Below, one piece after another: positions 10,920 through 31,160 of a DNA stretch of 64,000 nt (position 1 is the first letter of the stretch; every line of letters begins with the position of its first letter). The position numbers and the translations under genes were made by a program. Source of the stretch: Adiantum capillus-veneris (taxonomy: Eukaryota > Streptophyta > Polypodiopsida > Polypodiales > Pteridaceae); NCBI GenBank assembly GCA_014529385.2, contig CM043943.1, forward strand, positions 102,768,355-102,832,354. Reading direction: 5' to 3'. Below the pieces are notes generated by a model that had not been told where the DNA came from, made no database searches, and was given only the letters and a program-made list of their open reading frames with translations.

Positions 10920-12272
10920 ATTGTTCCCCTTTCACAAGGACTTGCTCTTCCTGTGGAACCTCTCTCCCTTGCCTCTCTTCTTGTGCTAAAATGTATACAA
11001 GATAGAGAAGCTTCGGCCCTAATTTATGATGCTTCGAAGGAGTCTAGTCTTTCTCTTGTCCAGCTGATTTCATTTGACCTATGGGTTAAAGTTCTAGCTC
11101 TCCTTGTAAAAAACAAATCTGATGGTATCAACCTTTTGATTGAATTTTCTTCGAATCTAGCCGGACTTTCCAAAGCACATATTCAAGACTTAGCATCTTT
11201 TTCTTCCAAAGTTTCTGAACTGTCTAATCTTCTTAGAAAGTTTTGTGGCCTTAGTCCGATCTTTGTGACAGCTCCCTCTACTCCTATTGTCCCTCCTCCG
11301 AATAGCCTCTTTTGTAGAGATGCAGCCGCCATAGAAGCTGTGAAGGAATTTCAGAAAGACCTTTGTTCACTCAGTGAAGCTTCGCTTTTGGACATGGTAC
11401 CAAAAGTTTCTAGGGCCTTTCCTTTTTTATCGTCACGACAAGTTGAGGTAGAATCCTTGGGAGTTGAACACAAGCTGTGGATGTTTCCAAATAAAGGATT
11501 TCTTGCACCCATTTCCATGGAAACCTGGGTCTTCCTTGCCAACTTGGCCCCTGCTACTATTGAGGAATGAAAACTTAAAGTATTGAAAGGAATCCAGCTC
11601 TTGGACGAAGGGGATCTTATTAAAGCCCCTTTCAATATGTGTTTCCTTGATCATAAAAAATGTAGTTCGAATACTGGGTTGTATGCAAGAACTAAAGGAG
11701 TTATGAACTTTAGTAAAAGCAATGCAAATTACTACACTGAAACAGTATGGAATGTGTTCAGGCTGTACCTTAAGCGTGCTTGCAGTTTCTTGGACCCAAA
11801 AGCTTCCTGCGAGTCAAGCATAATTTGGTTTGACCATGCTATTTGGTATGCCCTCAACAATCTGCCTAGTATCTTTTCTGATAAAGCAGAAGAATTTCAC
11901 CTTTCCCTCTTTTTCTCATGGCTCGGTGGACAAGCGAAGGATCTGGTCTTAGCCCAAATTGCCTTTATTCAATATAGATCAATTATGCGTGACACTCTTG
12001 AAGAGCTTGGATCTGATGGATGTGGGACTCTACTTACCACATACGACGGCTTTAAAGGTATCAAAAGTATAGTTGGCCAAATCAAACCAAATATTGAAGA
12101 GGATGAATCTAAAGTTTCCAAACGTCCTAATACTCTTGTCTCTCCGGCAGCATCTTACACATCTTTCTTAACTCCCTCCTCGAGTGATTCAGTGTTTGGG
12201 AGAGGGAGAGGTAGAAGTTATGTGAGAGGTAGGGGACGAAACCTACCAGTCAGAAACCTTTTGGACATGTAA
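10920..12272 (+). pseudogene. RT-B N-terminal domain (ORF1-like), one in-frame stop
   Basis: About 450 codons from IVPLSQG to RNLLDM, interrupted only by TGA at 11568-11570 (RT-A has TGT at the aligned codon). Predicted mostly helical and Leu/Ser-rich, with blocks VEHKLW, YARTKG and SSIIWFDHAIWY shared with RT-A and RT-D. The C-terminal 20 residues are Arg/Gly-rich (GRGRGRSYVRGRGRN), like RGG RNA-binding tails. There is no zinc knuckle, protease or capsid motif. In RT-A this region is in one frame with the RT; here the frame closes at TAA 12270-12272 just before the RT block. A chaperone or RNP-forming role is inference. Confidence 0.65.
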
Positions 12273-12273
12273 A

Positions 12274-13050
12274 TTGCAGGATCGAAGGATGGCTTGCGGA
12301 AGACGCTACCTACCTCCAAATGATGAAGTGTGTAATAGGATTTTCTCACATTGCTTGTTTACAAGCAAAATTTTGGATTTCTTTACTCCCCAAGCTGTCT
12401 TTTCAGAATGTTTTGGACATATTTTTGGGTCGAATTTATTACTAAAGGATGTGATGTTTGGTTGGAAATACTCACCACCCATTAAGAATCTATTTTATTC
12501 CAATGAGTTTCTCCATAATAATGAGGTACCTATTTTCTCTTGTCATCTATTTCAAAAATTCTGTAAACATTTCACTGATTTTGGTTTACACGTTTGTACA
12601 TCTAACCTAGAAATCATCTCGGATCCTCATGTAAGGAGTCTCTTGAGTAACGGCTTGAATCATATTCCCCCTTTTCCACTAAATCCTCAATGTGCCTTAT
12701 CAGCATTACTTGAATGCCTGGCCGACTTGGCCTTAAAACTCCAATTGGAGGTGGAAGTTCACTTCCAACTTACATCAACTCTCAAAAGTATCTTTTGGAA
12801 AAAGATTAGTCTTTTACCACATACGTGGCTTAGCACTGATACTACTTGGCTTACGCATAAAATGAAGACCTCTATCTATGAGATTAAAAAGAAATGGCTC
12901 ATTATTGGCCTAAATAAAGCATCTAACACTGCTTCCTTTATATGTAAAAAATTGGCATTTGAGGTTGCCAATTCTAGACTTAATAGTAATGACTTTCTTA
13001 AACTTGATTACTCTATCTCCTCTTTGCGTAGTTACAACTTTAAACAATGA
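12274..13050 (+). pseudogene. RT-B reverse transcriptase, N-terminal extension
   Basis: Encodes the segment upstream of the catalytic core: RRYLPPNDEVCNRI, a FGWKYSPP block, THxxLSNGLNHIPPFPLNP-like residues and FICKKLA, all aligned with RT-A (FGWKYTKN, GLNHIPLIP, FICKKLI). The coding signal passes into another frame at about 13030, so one frameshift separates it from the catalytic part. This extension is element-specific; it does not look like copia or gypsy RT. Confidence 0.65.
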
Positions 13051-14257
13051 ATTATCAGGACTCGGTTATTATCCTGCATCTCAAAAAATTCCTGTACTCT
13101 TCCCAACGTACAAGATGCATAAACATAAATTCAGATGGATTTCTGACGCTTCAAATAGCTTGTTCTCCTGTGTTACGAAAGATATCACCCACTGCTTAAA
13201 CTTTGTCCTACTAGAAATCGAAAATATTTGTGCCATCAAACACAGAGATATGAAGAGATTCAAAAATGTAGACTATTACCCTTTTTGGGTCATAAAAAAC
13301 GCAGCTGAATTATTTATCAACCTCCCAGATAGCATTTACTCTATCTTCACTGCTGACATAACTCAATGCTATGAAAATATCCCTTTAGATGGGCCATTTG
13401 GGCTTTTTTATACCTTATCATTTCTTATAAAGATTTCCTTTGCCCACAGAAAGGAACTTGGGTATACGTGCATCTCACAAAAAGGGAATAAAGGATGGGT
13501 AAAAAAATCGAATAAATCTGCACCTTTCATCTTTAAAGAGGAAGATCTATATAAGTATATCTTTTGGCTACTGAATAACAACTGGATCCAATTAGGTAAT
13601 ACCTTCTACAAACAAACTCTAGGGATACCAATGGGGTTTGCATGCTCTCCGATTATGTGTAATCTTTATCTTTGTTACTTCGAATATCATTGGCTCCTTA
13701 AAATATTAACTATACCAACAAGTAATTCATTACTCTCACACTTTGCACATTCTTTCAGATTTATGGATGACCTTTGTAGCATCAACAACCCCATATGTGA
13801 ACCTACACTTAAAGAGATTTATCCACCTTGCACATGTATCGAACCTACTTTCTCTGAGAAAGTACTATGGCAGGATAAATGGATCATTTCTAGAACACAC
13901 TTTCTGAATATTGAGTTTACATTAATTTCCCCTTTTGTGGGAAACTTTTATACTCGTTTTTTTTGGAAAAGAGATAAACTTATGCTTATGTCTTCTGAAT
14001 TTACGAAGAAAAAAAGCAATAGACCGTACAAAAATTCTCTACACACTTGTCTAGGAATACTTTTTCTTATAATGTATGCCTCTTCCGACTGTTTTAGAGC
14101 ATATGAAGAGATAGATACTTTGATTACCAAGTTCATCAAGAACGGGTTTACAAAAAAAGACCTGGTTGCATGCATCTGCAACTCCTTAGAAAGACACAAC
14201 TGGACCTACCTTAAATTTGATTTACAAAATCTGATTAGTCTACTTAAATCAGACTGA
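13030..14257 (+). CDS. RT-B reverse transcriptase catalytic core (PLE-like)
   Basis: An open frame of about 400 codons (open from 12959) with the full RT motif set: YKMHKHKFRWISD before the core, motif A FTADITQCYENIP (Asp codon 13355), motif B GIPMGFACSP (13622), motif C FRFMDDLCSI (Asp-Asp 13766-13771), then IYPP, a FLNIEF block and FYTRFFWKRDKL. All three catalytic Asp are present, making this the best-preserved RT of the family here. It synthesises cDNA from the element RNA. The sequence ends about 160 residues after motif C without GIY-YIG, integrase or RNase H. Block order fits Penelope-like RTs. From memory it also resembles RT proteins common in molluscs and cnidarians; a tree would be needed to settle its place. 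Confidence 0.75.
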
Positions 14258-21727
<7,470 letters not shown>

Positions 21728-22165
21728 GATATGACAACCTCCTGTGAGAGCACAAGTCAATGTATACTGGCCTTTAAAAAAAAAGTGATAATACAAACAA
21801 AATGCTACCAAAATTTGCACAAAAGGTAGACACTTGTAAGGGAATTGGTTTAAAAAGTAATTGTTTACAACATAGAGTACAACAAGTAAGTAATCCAGCC
21901 AGTATTTGAGTAACAGATAAGTCTGGTACAAGAAATATGTATCAGATGTCTATAAACTATAACAATGATGATAGATTGTATATTTTCCTGTTTTAAAGCA
22001 TTTTAACTCAAAGAAATCTCATATAAGTGGGCTAGGTGGTATAAAAATGGATAGGGATATAACACATTTGGTATTAAAACCTCCTGTGAGGGCACAAGTC
22101 AATGTGTACGGATGTTTTTTTTTGAAAAAAGAAAGATAATACAAACAAAAGGCTGCCAAAATTTT
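21728..22165 (+). repeat. Two RT-C leader repeats shared with RT-A
   Basis: Units at about 21728 and 22074 each carry ACCTCCTGTGAGxGCACAAGTCAATGT, a T/A-rich stretch and ATACAAACAAAA.GCT.CCAAAATTT. These match the four units at 1238-2020. Confidence 0.55.
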
Positions 22166-22321
22166 TACAAATTAAAGATACTTATAGAAATTAGTGTAAA
22201 TACCATACACTGAAACAATTAAACAGTGCATACACATATAGTTAGGAAAATAGGCAGATCTAGTGCATAAAAATATTAACCAAAGGTGCTTAAATATTTC
22301 TGACAAGCAGGGGTACCGACA

Positions 22322-22545
22322 GGACAGCTAGGATGAGCATTACTCGGGACATATTTAAACTACAATAGATTCAGAACAAACTTATGACTGCACATAATAG
22401 GCAAAAGAAAACCAAGCCAGTAGCAATTAAGGATCCTATTTCCAAACCGTGTAACATAAAGCTTTTCAAAGACCGCAATAGACCTTACTTACATAGACGA
22501 GCTAAAGATAGTATATGTTTAGGAGTATGGCTGGGGTCTGGGGTG
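22322..22545 (+). pseudogene. RT-C putative exon 2
   Basis: Starts after an ACCGACAG acceptor-like site with TARMSIT-type codons, is interrupted by TAG near 22370, and reaches DRNRPYLHRRAKDSI near 22510. Homologous to the RT-A and RT-B exons at 2159 and 10678. GCTAAAGATA|GTATATG offers a donor-like site. Confidence 0.45.
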
Positions 22546-22546
22546 G

Positions 22547-22715
22547 TAACAAGCAGTGGAGATTTCTTGATATACCTGTCATCCATTTGGTACAAATTAG
22601 TTATAACGAGCAGTGGAGATTTCTTGATATACCTGTCAAGCAGTGTGATAGTGATAACAAGCAGTGGAGATTTCTTGATATACCTGTCATCCATTTGGTA
22701 CAAATTAGTTCTAAT
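22547..22715 (+). repeat. Triplicated unit of about 65 bp in the RT-C intron
   Basis: AGCAGTGGAGATTTCTTGAT followed by ATACCTGTCA occurs at about 22551, 22608 and 22660. The first and third copies continue into TCCATTTGGTACAAATTAGTT. RT-A has a single diverged copy at about 2400. The short open frames on both strands over it come from the repeat. Confidence 0.75.
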
Positions 22716-23052
22716 TAATTGTATTGGTGGTTGGTTGGCAGGTAAAGATCCCTGCTTTCATCTGATAGGAGTTTCGGCTTAAATCTCCTACTTTGTCATG
22801 TATCAAAGTATCTTGTAATGAATTTTATATCAAGAAATTCTTCTTTGTTTTGTTCTTTACACAATATGGTAATTGCAAACAGTATTTAAGTCTCTCAGTA
22901 TATGATTCTGCATGATGGGATTTTTCATTCAAACACACACAAAATTTTCCCAAAATACCTTTGGTCGGGTATCCATCATATACTAAGGAAACTAAATACT
23001 GGTATAAAAATAATTGTTGGTTTAATACTTATATGGTGATTGGTTCAGGGTT

Positions 23053-24660
23053 TTTGGATTCCATCTCTCACCCATCTAGGGTATAGAATAGAAGAAGACA
23101 TTCCTGTTCCACCTGTTGGTACCCAATGTATAATTTCTTGTTTCAAAGGTGTGGAATTCAGAAAAAATTGCTTGATTTTGAGAAACAAGCTATAAACACC
23201 CACTCTATATCGGCCTTAAACAAAACTTCTATAAATGATTGGCTCTCCTTATTGATTCTTTCTAGAAAAGAGAAGGATAAGCTTTTACAGGGCTTTAGTA
23301 CCTTCCTAGCCAAATTACCCATTATTGATACACAAGATAGTTCAAATCTTGATTTTTATTTTACTTCTCTACCCACTATTTTCAGCAACTTATATTTTAT
23401 TAATAACCTTCCAGCTGTACTTATAGAAATCAAGCACTCAGAAAAGGTTATTAACCCCCTTCTAGATCTGGATCTTCTGGAAGAAGAAGAGAAAGAAGCC
23501 CTCAAATTTTTAGCAGATGCAAACTATTTATCCCCAGAAAGAGCAATTTCTAAACTCTTTTCAGAGGTAATCCTTTACTACCACCCATGCAAGTTGAATT
23601 GGATGCTATTCTACTTGAACATAAGCTCTAGGATTATGAAATATTGAACCATCGGGCACCTTTTACAATTTCCAGTCTAGGATTGTTGTGTAGTATTCCC
23701 ACGGAGATTGCTGAGCAATGTAAAACCTTGGCCTTTTATTCCAAACATCTTTTGGCACAAGATGCTCTCTTCCAGCTTAAACAGGTCAAATTATTAGATG
23801 TCGATGGTAAAAAATGCCCAAGCTCTTCAATCATTGCTCGCACCAAAGGACTCTCTCTTATGGACAAGGCAAAGGATCAAAAACGGTTTTTAAGAAACTG
23901 TTAGAGTTCTTATAGACCCTTTCTTAAATGCCAATGCAAAAGGGTGGATTCAAATTCCAGTTGCTCCTCTTCAATTATTTGGTTTGACCAGTTTTTGAGG
24001 TATGTTTTCCAGAATTTACCAAAGTTCTTTCAATTTTCATCAGGACCAGCCCAAGTATATGCCTTTATTGCTTGGGTAGCCTCATTTCCAACTGAATTAA
24101 GGCATGCGGTAATCATCTATTATCAGTTTCATGAACACATGCTAGAAGCAGCTAAGGGACTAGTCCTATACACACCAGGGACTCCACTTCTTCAAAAGCT
24201 ACACAACACACCAATTTCCAACACAATGGAAACCCTACTCAAACCACCTAAAGGTAAGGAGCAATTAAAGAAGATCACACACACAAACCAAGAAGCATGG
24301 TGTCAACAAGTAAGAAACCAAGGCAGTTCAGAGGATTTGAGGACTACGGAGATACTCCCAAAGCACTTGAATACCCAAATTCTGAAGACGAGATATGCTC
24401 ACTTATTACAAGAAATAATGGATTACTACATTTTTAATGCAATGTTAGGATACATGGAAGATTTGTTCACATATTGTTTTGTAACAAATATATGGACTTT
24501 ATCAATCCTCAAAAGTTATTTCAAACATTGATAAATGATTTTCACATCAATAACTGTGTAAAATGAGGATTTGTTTTGGTTGGAAATATACGAAAAACTT
24601 GAACCATACTCTATACAAACCAACTTCTGTGTTTTCCAAAGAAATTGATAAAAAACAACC
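23053..24660 (+). pseudogene. RT-C: N-terminal domain and start of RT extension, 3' truncated
   Basis: Closely related to RT-A at nucleotide level through about 24660. Coding-like blocks include IEIKHSEKVINPLLDLDL, FTISSLGLLCSIPTEI, IIARTKGLSLMD and SSIIWFDQFLRYV. Several stops and frameshifts break it, e.g. TAG after LRNC at 23902-23904. Similarity to RT-A ends after the FGWKYTKNLNHTLYKP-like residues, so the catalytic RT motifs are absent. It is useful as the ancestral reference: it keeps CAA where RT-A has a stop and lacks the 7-bp duplication of RT-A. Confidence 0.65.
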
Positions 24661-24699
24661 ATCCTTGTATGATTCTCGGGGTTGTATTTTACTTTCATA

Positions 24700-25506
24700 C
24701 GAGTAGTCATTCTAAAGTGTTTGTGATTCTGAAAGGAAATGTATAAACATAAGTATAGTTAATCTTGTAGATTGGGCCTGCAACCCTTAAATTGGCAAAG
24801 TCAAATACTATAATATCCCCGTGAGCAGGTAACCAAAAAATTAGTCTATGAGGAACCTCCTAACACCAGCCAACCAGTGAAGGGATTAGACTGTGGGTCC
24901 AACTTAAAACTAAGATTCAAAATTAGTTTCTAAAGTCAACATCTCAATTTATCCAAAATAATGAAAAAACCTTATGTATAGGACGTGTGTGTAGGTGTTT
25001 TTACATAAATAATAAGACATAATTGAAATTTTTCATTCAAAAGACAGCTGGATCCAGAGAAAGGGAAATAATAAGTACAAAAATAACTCAATCTTAGAAT
25101 TATCTTTATATAATGATTATAATAATGAAGCCTCATTCCAGTATACAGATACCAGAATTACTTCCCCAACAGCAAGTGTAAGTGTAATCATGTGAAGACA
25201 ATAGCTTTAAGACAAAAGCACTTCCTAGATAAGATAGAGTCCTTACCTGCATCCATCCAAACAAGACAACAAATACGTTAGCCTTGGATGAGTTTTATAG
25301 GTATCAATGGACTATACCAATTGTTGTTATCCATGTCCATCTTACAAATTTTTTAACTTTTAAAGCATAGTCCAAAGTACTCATGTGTTCCAGATTTTAT
25401 GTTTTATTATCCTAGAGTATATATTTTTCTCATAATAGCATACATATCATTCTAATCAGAAGGACACTACCCTTTCTGATCCAAGTGTCTCATCCCTATA
25501 AGCCCA
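24700..25506. other. Unassigned repeat, also present near 62270-62700
   Basis: No gene. The segment from about 25040 to 25500 shares collinear blocks with 62270-62700: CTTAGA at the start, CATCCATxxAAACAAGACAACAAAT, TTGTTATCCATGTCC and ACCCxTTCTxATxCAAGTG. It is interrupted on the right by Gypsy-1. Type unknown. Confidence 0.45.
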
Positions 25507-25511
25507 AAATG

Positions 25512-27176
<1,665 letters not shown>

Positions 27177-27177
27177 T

Positions 27178-27195
27178 TGGTATCAGAGCACAAGG
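27178..27195 (+). promoter_or_regulatory. Gypsy-1 primer binding site
   Basis: TGGTATCAGAGCACAAGG directly after the LTR. TGGTATCAGAGC is the classical plant retrotransposon site complementary to initiator tRNA-Met. Confidence 0.85.
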
Positions 27196-28300
27196 TTTGT
27201 CTTTTCTTGCTCAAGAGGGGAGGTCCTCAAGCTAGCTATAAATGGTTGTTGGTATTATTAATTGCAATTGAATAAATAGAATAGGGGTTTTTCAGCCTTG
27301 CAGTGCGCTGCCTTTGTGAAAATAACGGGGCATCACCATCGAGAGATATGGTCTTAATAGTCGAGTCCTATGGGGCTTGCCTAAGGCGTAACCACTATTG
27401 AGCTACTAGAAGCTTGACAAGAGCTGGTGTTGTTTTGGTGTTGAAAGACCCTCTCTTCTATTCCTTGCAATTAATGATATTCGAGCCATGGGTACAATAG
27501 CTTGAATGCTTTTCTAAAGGGATAAAGAGGAGTAGCAAATAGGGCTTGAAGTGCCAAAGTACACCTAAAAAAGTTTACACCTAAAAGTTGTTAGAATGGC
27601 TAACAATAGTAAAGAGAGTTAAATTAATGTTGGACAGCTTTGATTTTGCTAATGAGCAAGCTATTAATAATTCCCCTATGCTTGTTAACTACCTTGTTTT
27701 TAGGCTTCAACAACCCATGGGCAATCCATCCCTCCAAAGTGAAGTGCAATGGAAGCTTCGTGCTCAATGGATTCTTCAACCTCCCCACCATGACAAGAGA
27801 GTACCTAGGAAGCCTCCTTGTGAGACTCCCAAAAGAGGCCTCTCTCCGATTTGGGAAGAAGGAGAGGATCCATACAAAGGGCTCAGAAATTTTCTTCTTG
27901 ATGACGAATCTCATTCTCAAAGGAGAAATCAAGTGCCCACACCAAAGGAACAAGAAAGAAGTGAGTCTCTTGCCACCTCGGCGGAGATGGCTCCATGAAG
28001 ACGGCAGGCTAAACGCTCTCCATCACCTCCTAAACGAAGAAGACCACCGCACACTTCTCCACAACATAATTCAAAGAGTGATGACAAAAAGCACGAGAAG
28101 AAAAAGGCGAGAAAGAGGTCACCCTCTTCTCCATCTTATTCATCATCTTCCTCTTATGAAGAAAGTGATGGTGCCAACAAGGAAGACAAAGGCAAGAAAG
28201 AGGTCACCCTCTTCTCCAGCTTCCTCAAATTCTTCATCTTTTGAAGAAAGCGATGGTGCAACATTTGAACCATCAAAAAGAAGAGGCCATAGGAAATCCT
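27196..28300 (+). other. Gypsy-1 leader and degraded start of gag
   Basis: Untranslated leader to about 27587, then overlapping broken frames with a Ser/Arg/Lys-rich region around 27980-28290. Low-complexity SSSPSS-type and KKKARKRS-type codons suggest the basic N-terminal part of gag, but no single frame is intact. Confidence 0.5.
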
Positions 28301-28307
28301 ATGCCGT

Positions 28308-29160
28308 GTGTGGAAGAGGTTGTTCAAGCTCAAGCAGTTCAAAGAGGGAGGAAAGAGCATCTCTTTCCTTACCTACGATGGAAATTTTGGTGCTACGAAC
28401 AAAGTCTTGGACTTTATCCAACAATTTGATGCGGTGTTTGGAGATGAAGGCTTCATGGAGTCCTCTAAGGTACACCATGTAGCCATGCACTTTCAAAAGT
28501 CCCCGAGGCAATGGTGGTCTAGCCTACGGGTAGCCTACGGGCAAACGGTGAAGCTCCACAAACATGGAAAGCTTTAAGAGCTTCCATCATGAAGCAGTTT
28601 TTGGCCACCGATGCCAAAGACAAAGTACTCACGAGTGGCAAAGCGTGAAGCTCTCTCCCTACAAATCCATTCATATATATGTAGACAAGTTTTGGGACCT
28701 ACATCTCAAAGCCATTGTCTTCAAAAAGATGCATTGCGGAGAGAAAAAGCAACAATTGTGTGGGGGCCTAATTGAAGAAATGGTGGAGTATGTCAACTCC
28801 CAAACGCCACGCACCATATTTGTGGTTATACACCATGCTTCTTGAATCAACTTCCAAACAAGGGCTAAGAGAAATTCTAAGCCCATGATAAACAAGGGCT
28901 CCAATGAGCCTAAGGGGAAGGACAATGTCCAAAAGTCTCCTAAGGGCAATTTCCAATAACAACAAAGCTAAGGAGAAGGGAGTTTACAACAACAAAAACA
29001 AACTCTCTCCTAAAGAGCTTGAGTGTTATCGCAGGGATAATCGTTGTTTCAAGTGCGGAGAGCAAGGGCATGTGTACCATGCTTGTCCCCAAAAGGAAAA
29101 CCACCATGAGCCTCCTAGAGCTACCTTGGTCAAAATCCAAGAAGAGGAATCTCATCACAA
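28308..29160 (+). pseudogene. Gypsy-1 gag (capsid core and zinc knuckle)
   Basis: The capsid-like block runs FLTYDGNFGATNKVLDFIQQ to HFQKSPRQWWSSL (28370-28530), then continues in shifted frames to about 28840. A CCHC knuckle, CFKCGEQGHVYHAC, lies at about 29045-29086. Gag assembles the cytoplasmic particle that packages element RNA. A TGA near 28845 and frame changes at about 28560 and 28850 make it non-functional. Confidence 0.7.
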
Positions 29161-29842
29161 AGGATCTCCTCTATGCCATGCTTGGGAAAAGGTAAGAGAA
29201 CATGATGCTTTTATTCTCTTTGACCCTGGTTCTACTCAAAATTTCATATCCACATAGTTGGCCACCAAGCTAGGCATCCAAGTCTATGAGATGGGAGATG
29301 TCCTACCCAAAGATGGTGCTTTCAAGGGGCAAGAAGCTTCAGTCGTTCCCTTAAGGCTCCATGTCCAAAGCTATGTGGACAAAGAGGACTTCTTTATCTC
29401 TCCTCTCAAGCACCAGGATGTAATCCTAGGGGCACCATGGTTTGATCACATGGCTACCAATGTTAAATTCTCTAAAAGAAGAATCTACTTTAGGTTCAAG
29501 GAAAAAGATATATGCATAGATGCTAAGGAAATGGGTTGTAAAACCATACCAATTGTACATACGCAAGCTTTTAATAAGTCAATAAAGAGCTCTATTTTCG
29601 TGTACATGATTTTTGTTAAAGATTCTCAAAATGAACCTAATGCTTTAGCAAAAGAAAATATAAACAATCACAAGGAATTAGAGTTATCCAATTTTCTCAA
29701 GGGGTTTCAAGATGTCTTTATTGATGACATCCCTTGTGAGCTACCTCCTAAACGAGGCAATGATGACCATGCAGTTAAACTTCTTCCAGGAGGTTCACCG
29801 CCTAATAAACCTCCTTATAGAGTTTCTCAAGCTCAACAAGAC
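29161..29842 (+). pseudogene. Gypsy-1 aspartic protease and linker to RT
   Basis: An ILFDPGSTQNFIS active-site block at about 29211-29250 (Asp-Pro-Gly-Ser, as in many plant gypsy proteases), then TAG at 29255-29257 and continuation to the ELPPKRGNDDH linker and PPYRVSQAQQ, which normally runs straight into the RT. The frame is cut there by the insertion that follows. Confidence 0.7.
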
Positions 29843-30130
29843 ATTAGGAGAAATATGAACCCTCTAGGGGCCCTTTGGGATTAAGGTTAATTAGAGGCCA
29901 ACCAATAGGAAGAGGGTGGTGGACTCACTCTACAACTAGGAAGAGCTAGGTGTGTCATAGTTTGTCCCCTCTTTCCATTGGTTTGCCTAGGTCAAAACAA
30001 CCTTTTAGAGGAGAATACCATGCTCTTACAAGCCTTTAAAACCTAGAAAAGGGGGTGTGACAGTGAGGTGACAGTTGGAAAAGTGAAGATGACATGAAGG
30101 TACAATGTAATTTGAATTGGGGAGGGGGGA

Positions 30131-30133
<3 letters not shown>

Positions 30134-30162
<29 letters not shown>

Positions 30163-30163
30163 G
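30134..30163. repeat. Homopolymer run of 30 G
   Basis: Thirty consecutive G after GGAGGGGGGAGGA. The length may be partly a sequencing or assembly artefact. Confidence 0.9.
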
Positions 30164-30214
30164 CTTCAATCTCAACCATTAGATTCTTCTTTCATCCAAT
30201 GGATATCATCAAAA

Positions 30215-30435
30215 GGCACCTTTCAACCTCCACCCTTCATCTTGAGTGAGATCTAGTGGCTAGGATGGGCTCCCCTCTCTTCAAAATGCGCCTTTTCACC
30301 TCCTCCCTTGATCTTGATTGAGATCCAAAGACCGAGATTGAGCCCCCACTTCAAATGGTGCCTTTCAACCTCCACCCTTGACCTTGTGCAAGATCCAATG
30401 GTCAAGATTGCACCCCCACATCACATGGAGCCTTG
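30215..30435. repeat. Three tandem units of about 80 bp in the MITE-like element
   Basis: Units contain (C)CACCTTTCAACCTCCACCC, then TTGAGTGAGATC-type sequence, then GAGCCCCCA-type sequence. They repeat near 30215, 30290 and 30358 with clear divergence. Confidence 0.6.
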
Positions 30436-30665
30436 CTCTTTTACCCATTAAACAACTTGCACCTTCCTCTCCAATTAACCAATGGTCCATCTTCCAAGTC
30501 CTATTAAATATGGGCCAAAGACCCCACTAGTCAGTTTCTTTTGAAAACTGACATATGCTAGCTCAAAACCACTAAGAGGTTTTTTGTGTCCCCTTAACCC
30601 CCTACCAATTAGAAACTTAATCCCAAACCTTACAAGGCCCCGAAGAGGTCCAATATTTTCCTAAT

Positions 30666-31160
30666 GAGGAGATTATGCGGCAAGTGCATGAGTTAATAGA
30701 GAAGGGCATGGTTAGGCCTATCTCATCTTTATTTTGCTCACCCGTGTTACTAGTCCAAAATAAATATGGCACATATCGTATGTGTGTCAACTATAGAGCA
30801 CTAAATAGGATCACTATCAAGAATAGGTTTCCTATTCCACGGGTAGAAGACCTCTTTGATAAGCTACAAGGGTCCACCTACTTTAGTAGGATTGACCTAA
30901 AAAGTGGCTATCATCAAATAAGGATAGTTGATCAAGACATTGCTAAGACATCATTTTGCACTACGTTTGGTCTTTACAAATACATTGTCATGCCTTTTCG
31001 CTTGACCAATGCACCAACCACATTCAACCGCTTGATGGAGAAGCTATTCATTCCTCATCGAACCTTTACTAGATTTTTCTTTGATGATATTATCATCTAC
31101 TCTAATTCACTAGATGAGCACAAGCAACACCTCCAGGTAATATTCAAGTCTTAAGAGAGA
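30666..31160 (+). pseudogene. Gypsy-1 reverse transcriptase
   Basis: Gypsy RT blocks in order: LIEKGMVRPISS, YRMCVNYRALNRITIKNRFP, STYFSRIDLKSGYHQIRI (catalytic Asp), MPFRLTNAPTTFNRLM and RFFFDDIIIYS (Asp-Asp near 31081-31092). The frame ends at TAA 31152-31154; the thumb and connection resume in another frame at about 31160 (KKSEFFLQEIQYLGHIIS). Catalytic residues are retained. Confidence 0.8.

Larger units (their letters stand above)
29843..30665. mobile_element. MITE-like DNA element inserted in Gypsy-1 pol
   Basis: About 820 bp lies between codons for QAQQ and EEIMRQVHELIEKGMVRP, which are adjacent in intact gypsy elements. The two ends form a long imperfect inverted repeat: ATTAGGAGAAATATG..CCTCT..GGGGCC..TTGGGATTAAGG on the left, and the reverse complement of the right end reads ATTAGGAAAATATTG..CCTCT..GGGGCC..TTTGGGATTAAG. 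No protein is encoded. It contains a 30-G run and three tandem units of about 80 bp. A target duplication could not be fixed, so the superfamily is open. Confidence 0.6.

Noticed and set aside
12265-12290. Mini-intron GTAAATTGCAG joining the RT-B N-terminal domain to the RT
   Set aside because: Eleven bases is too short for a spliceosomal intron, and removal does not restore the frame of the RT block.
13030-14257. GIY-YIG or other endonuclease fused to the RT
   Set aside because: The coding sequence ends about 160 residues after motif C in RT-B and RT-A, and no GIY, YIG or restriction-type motif is visible upstream or downstream.
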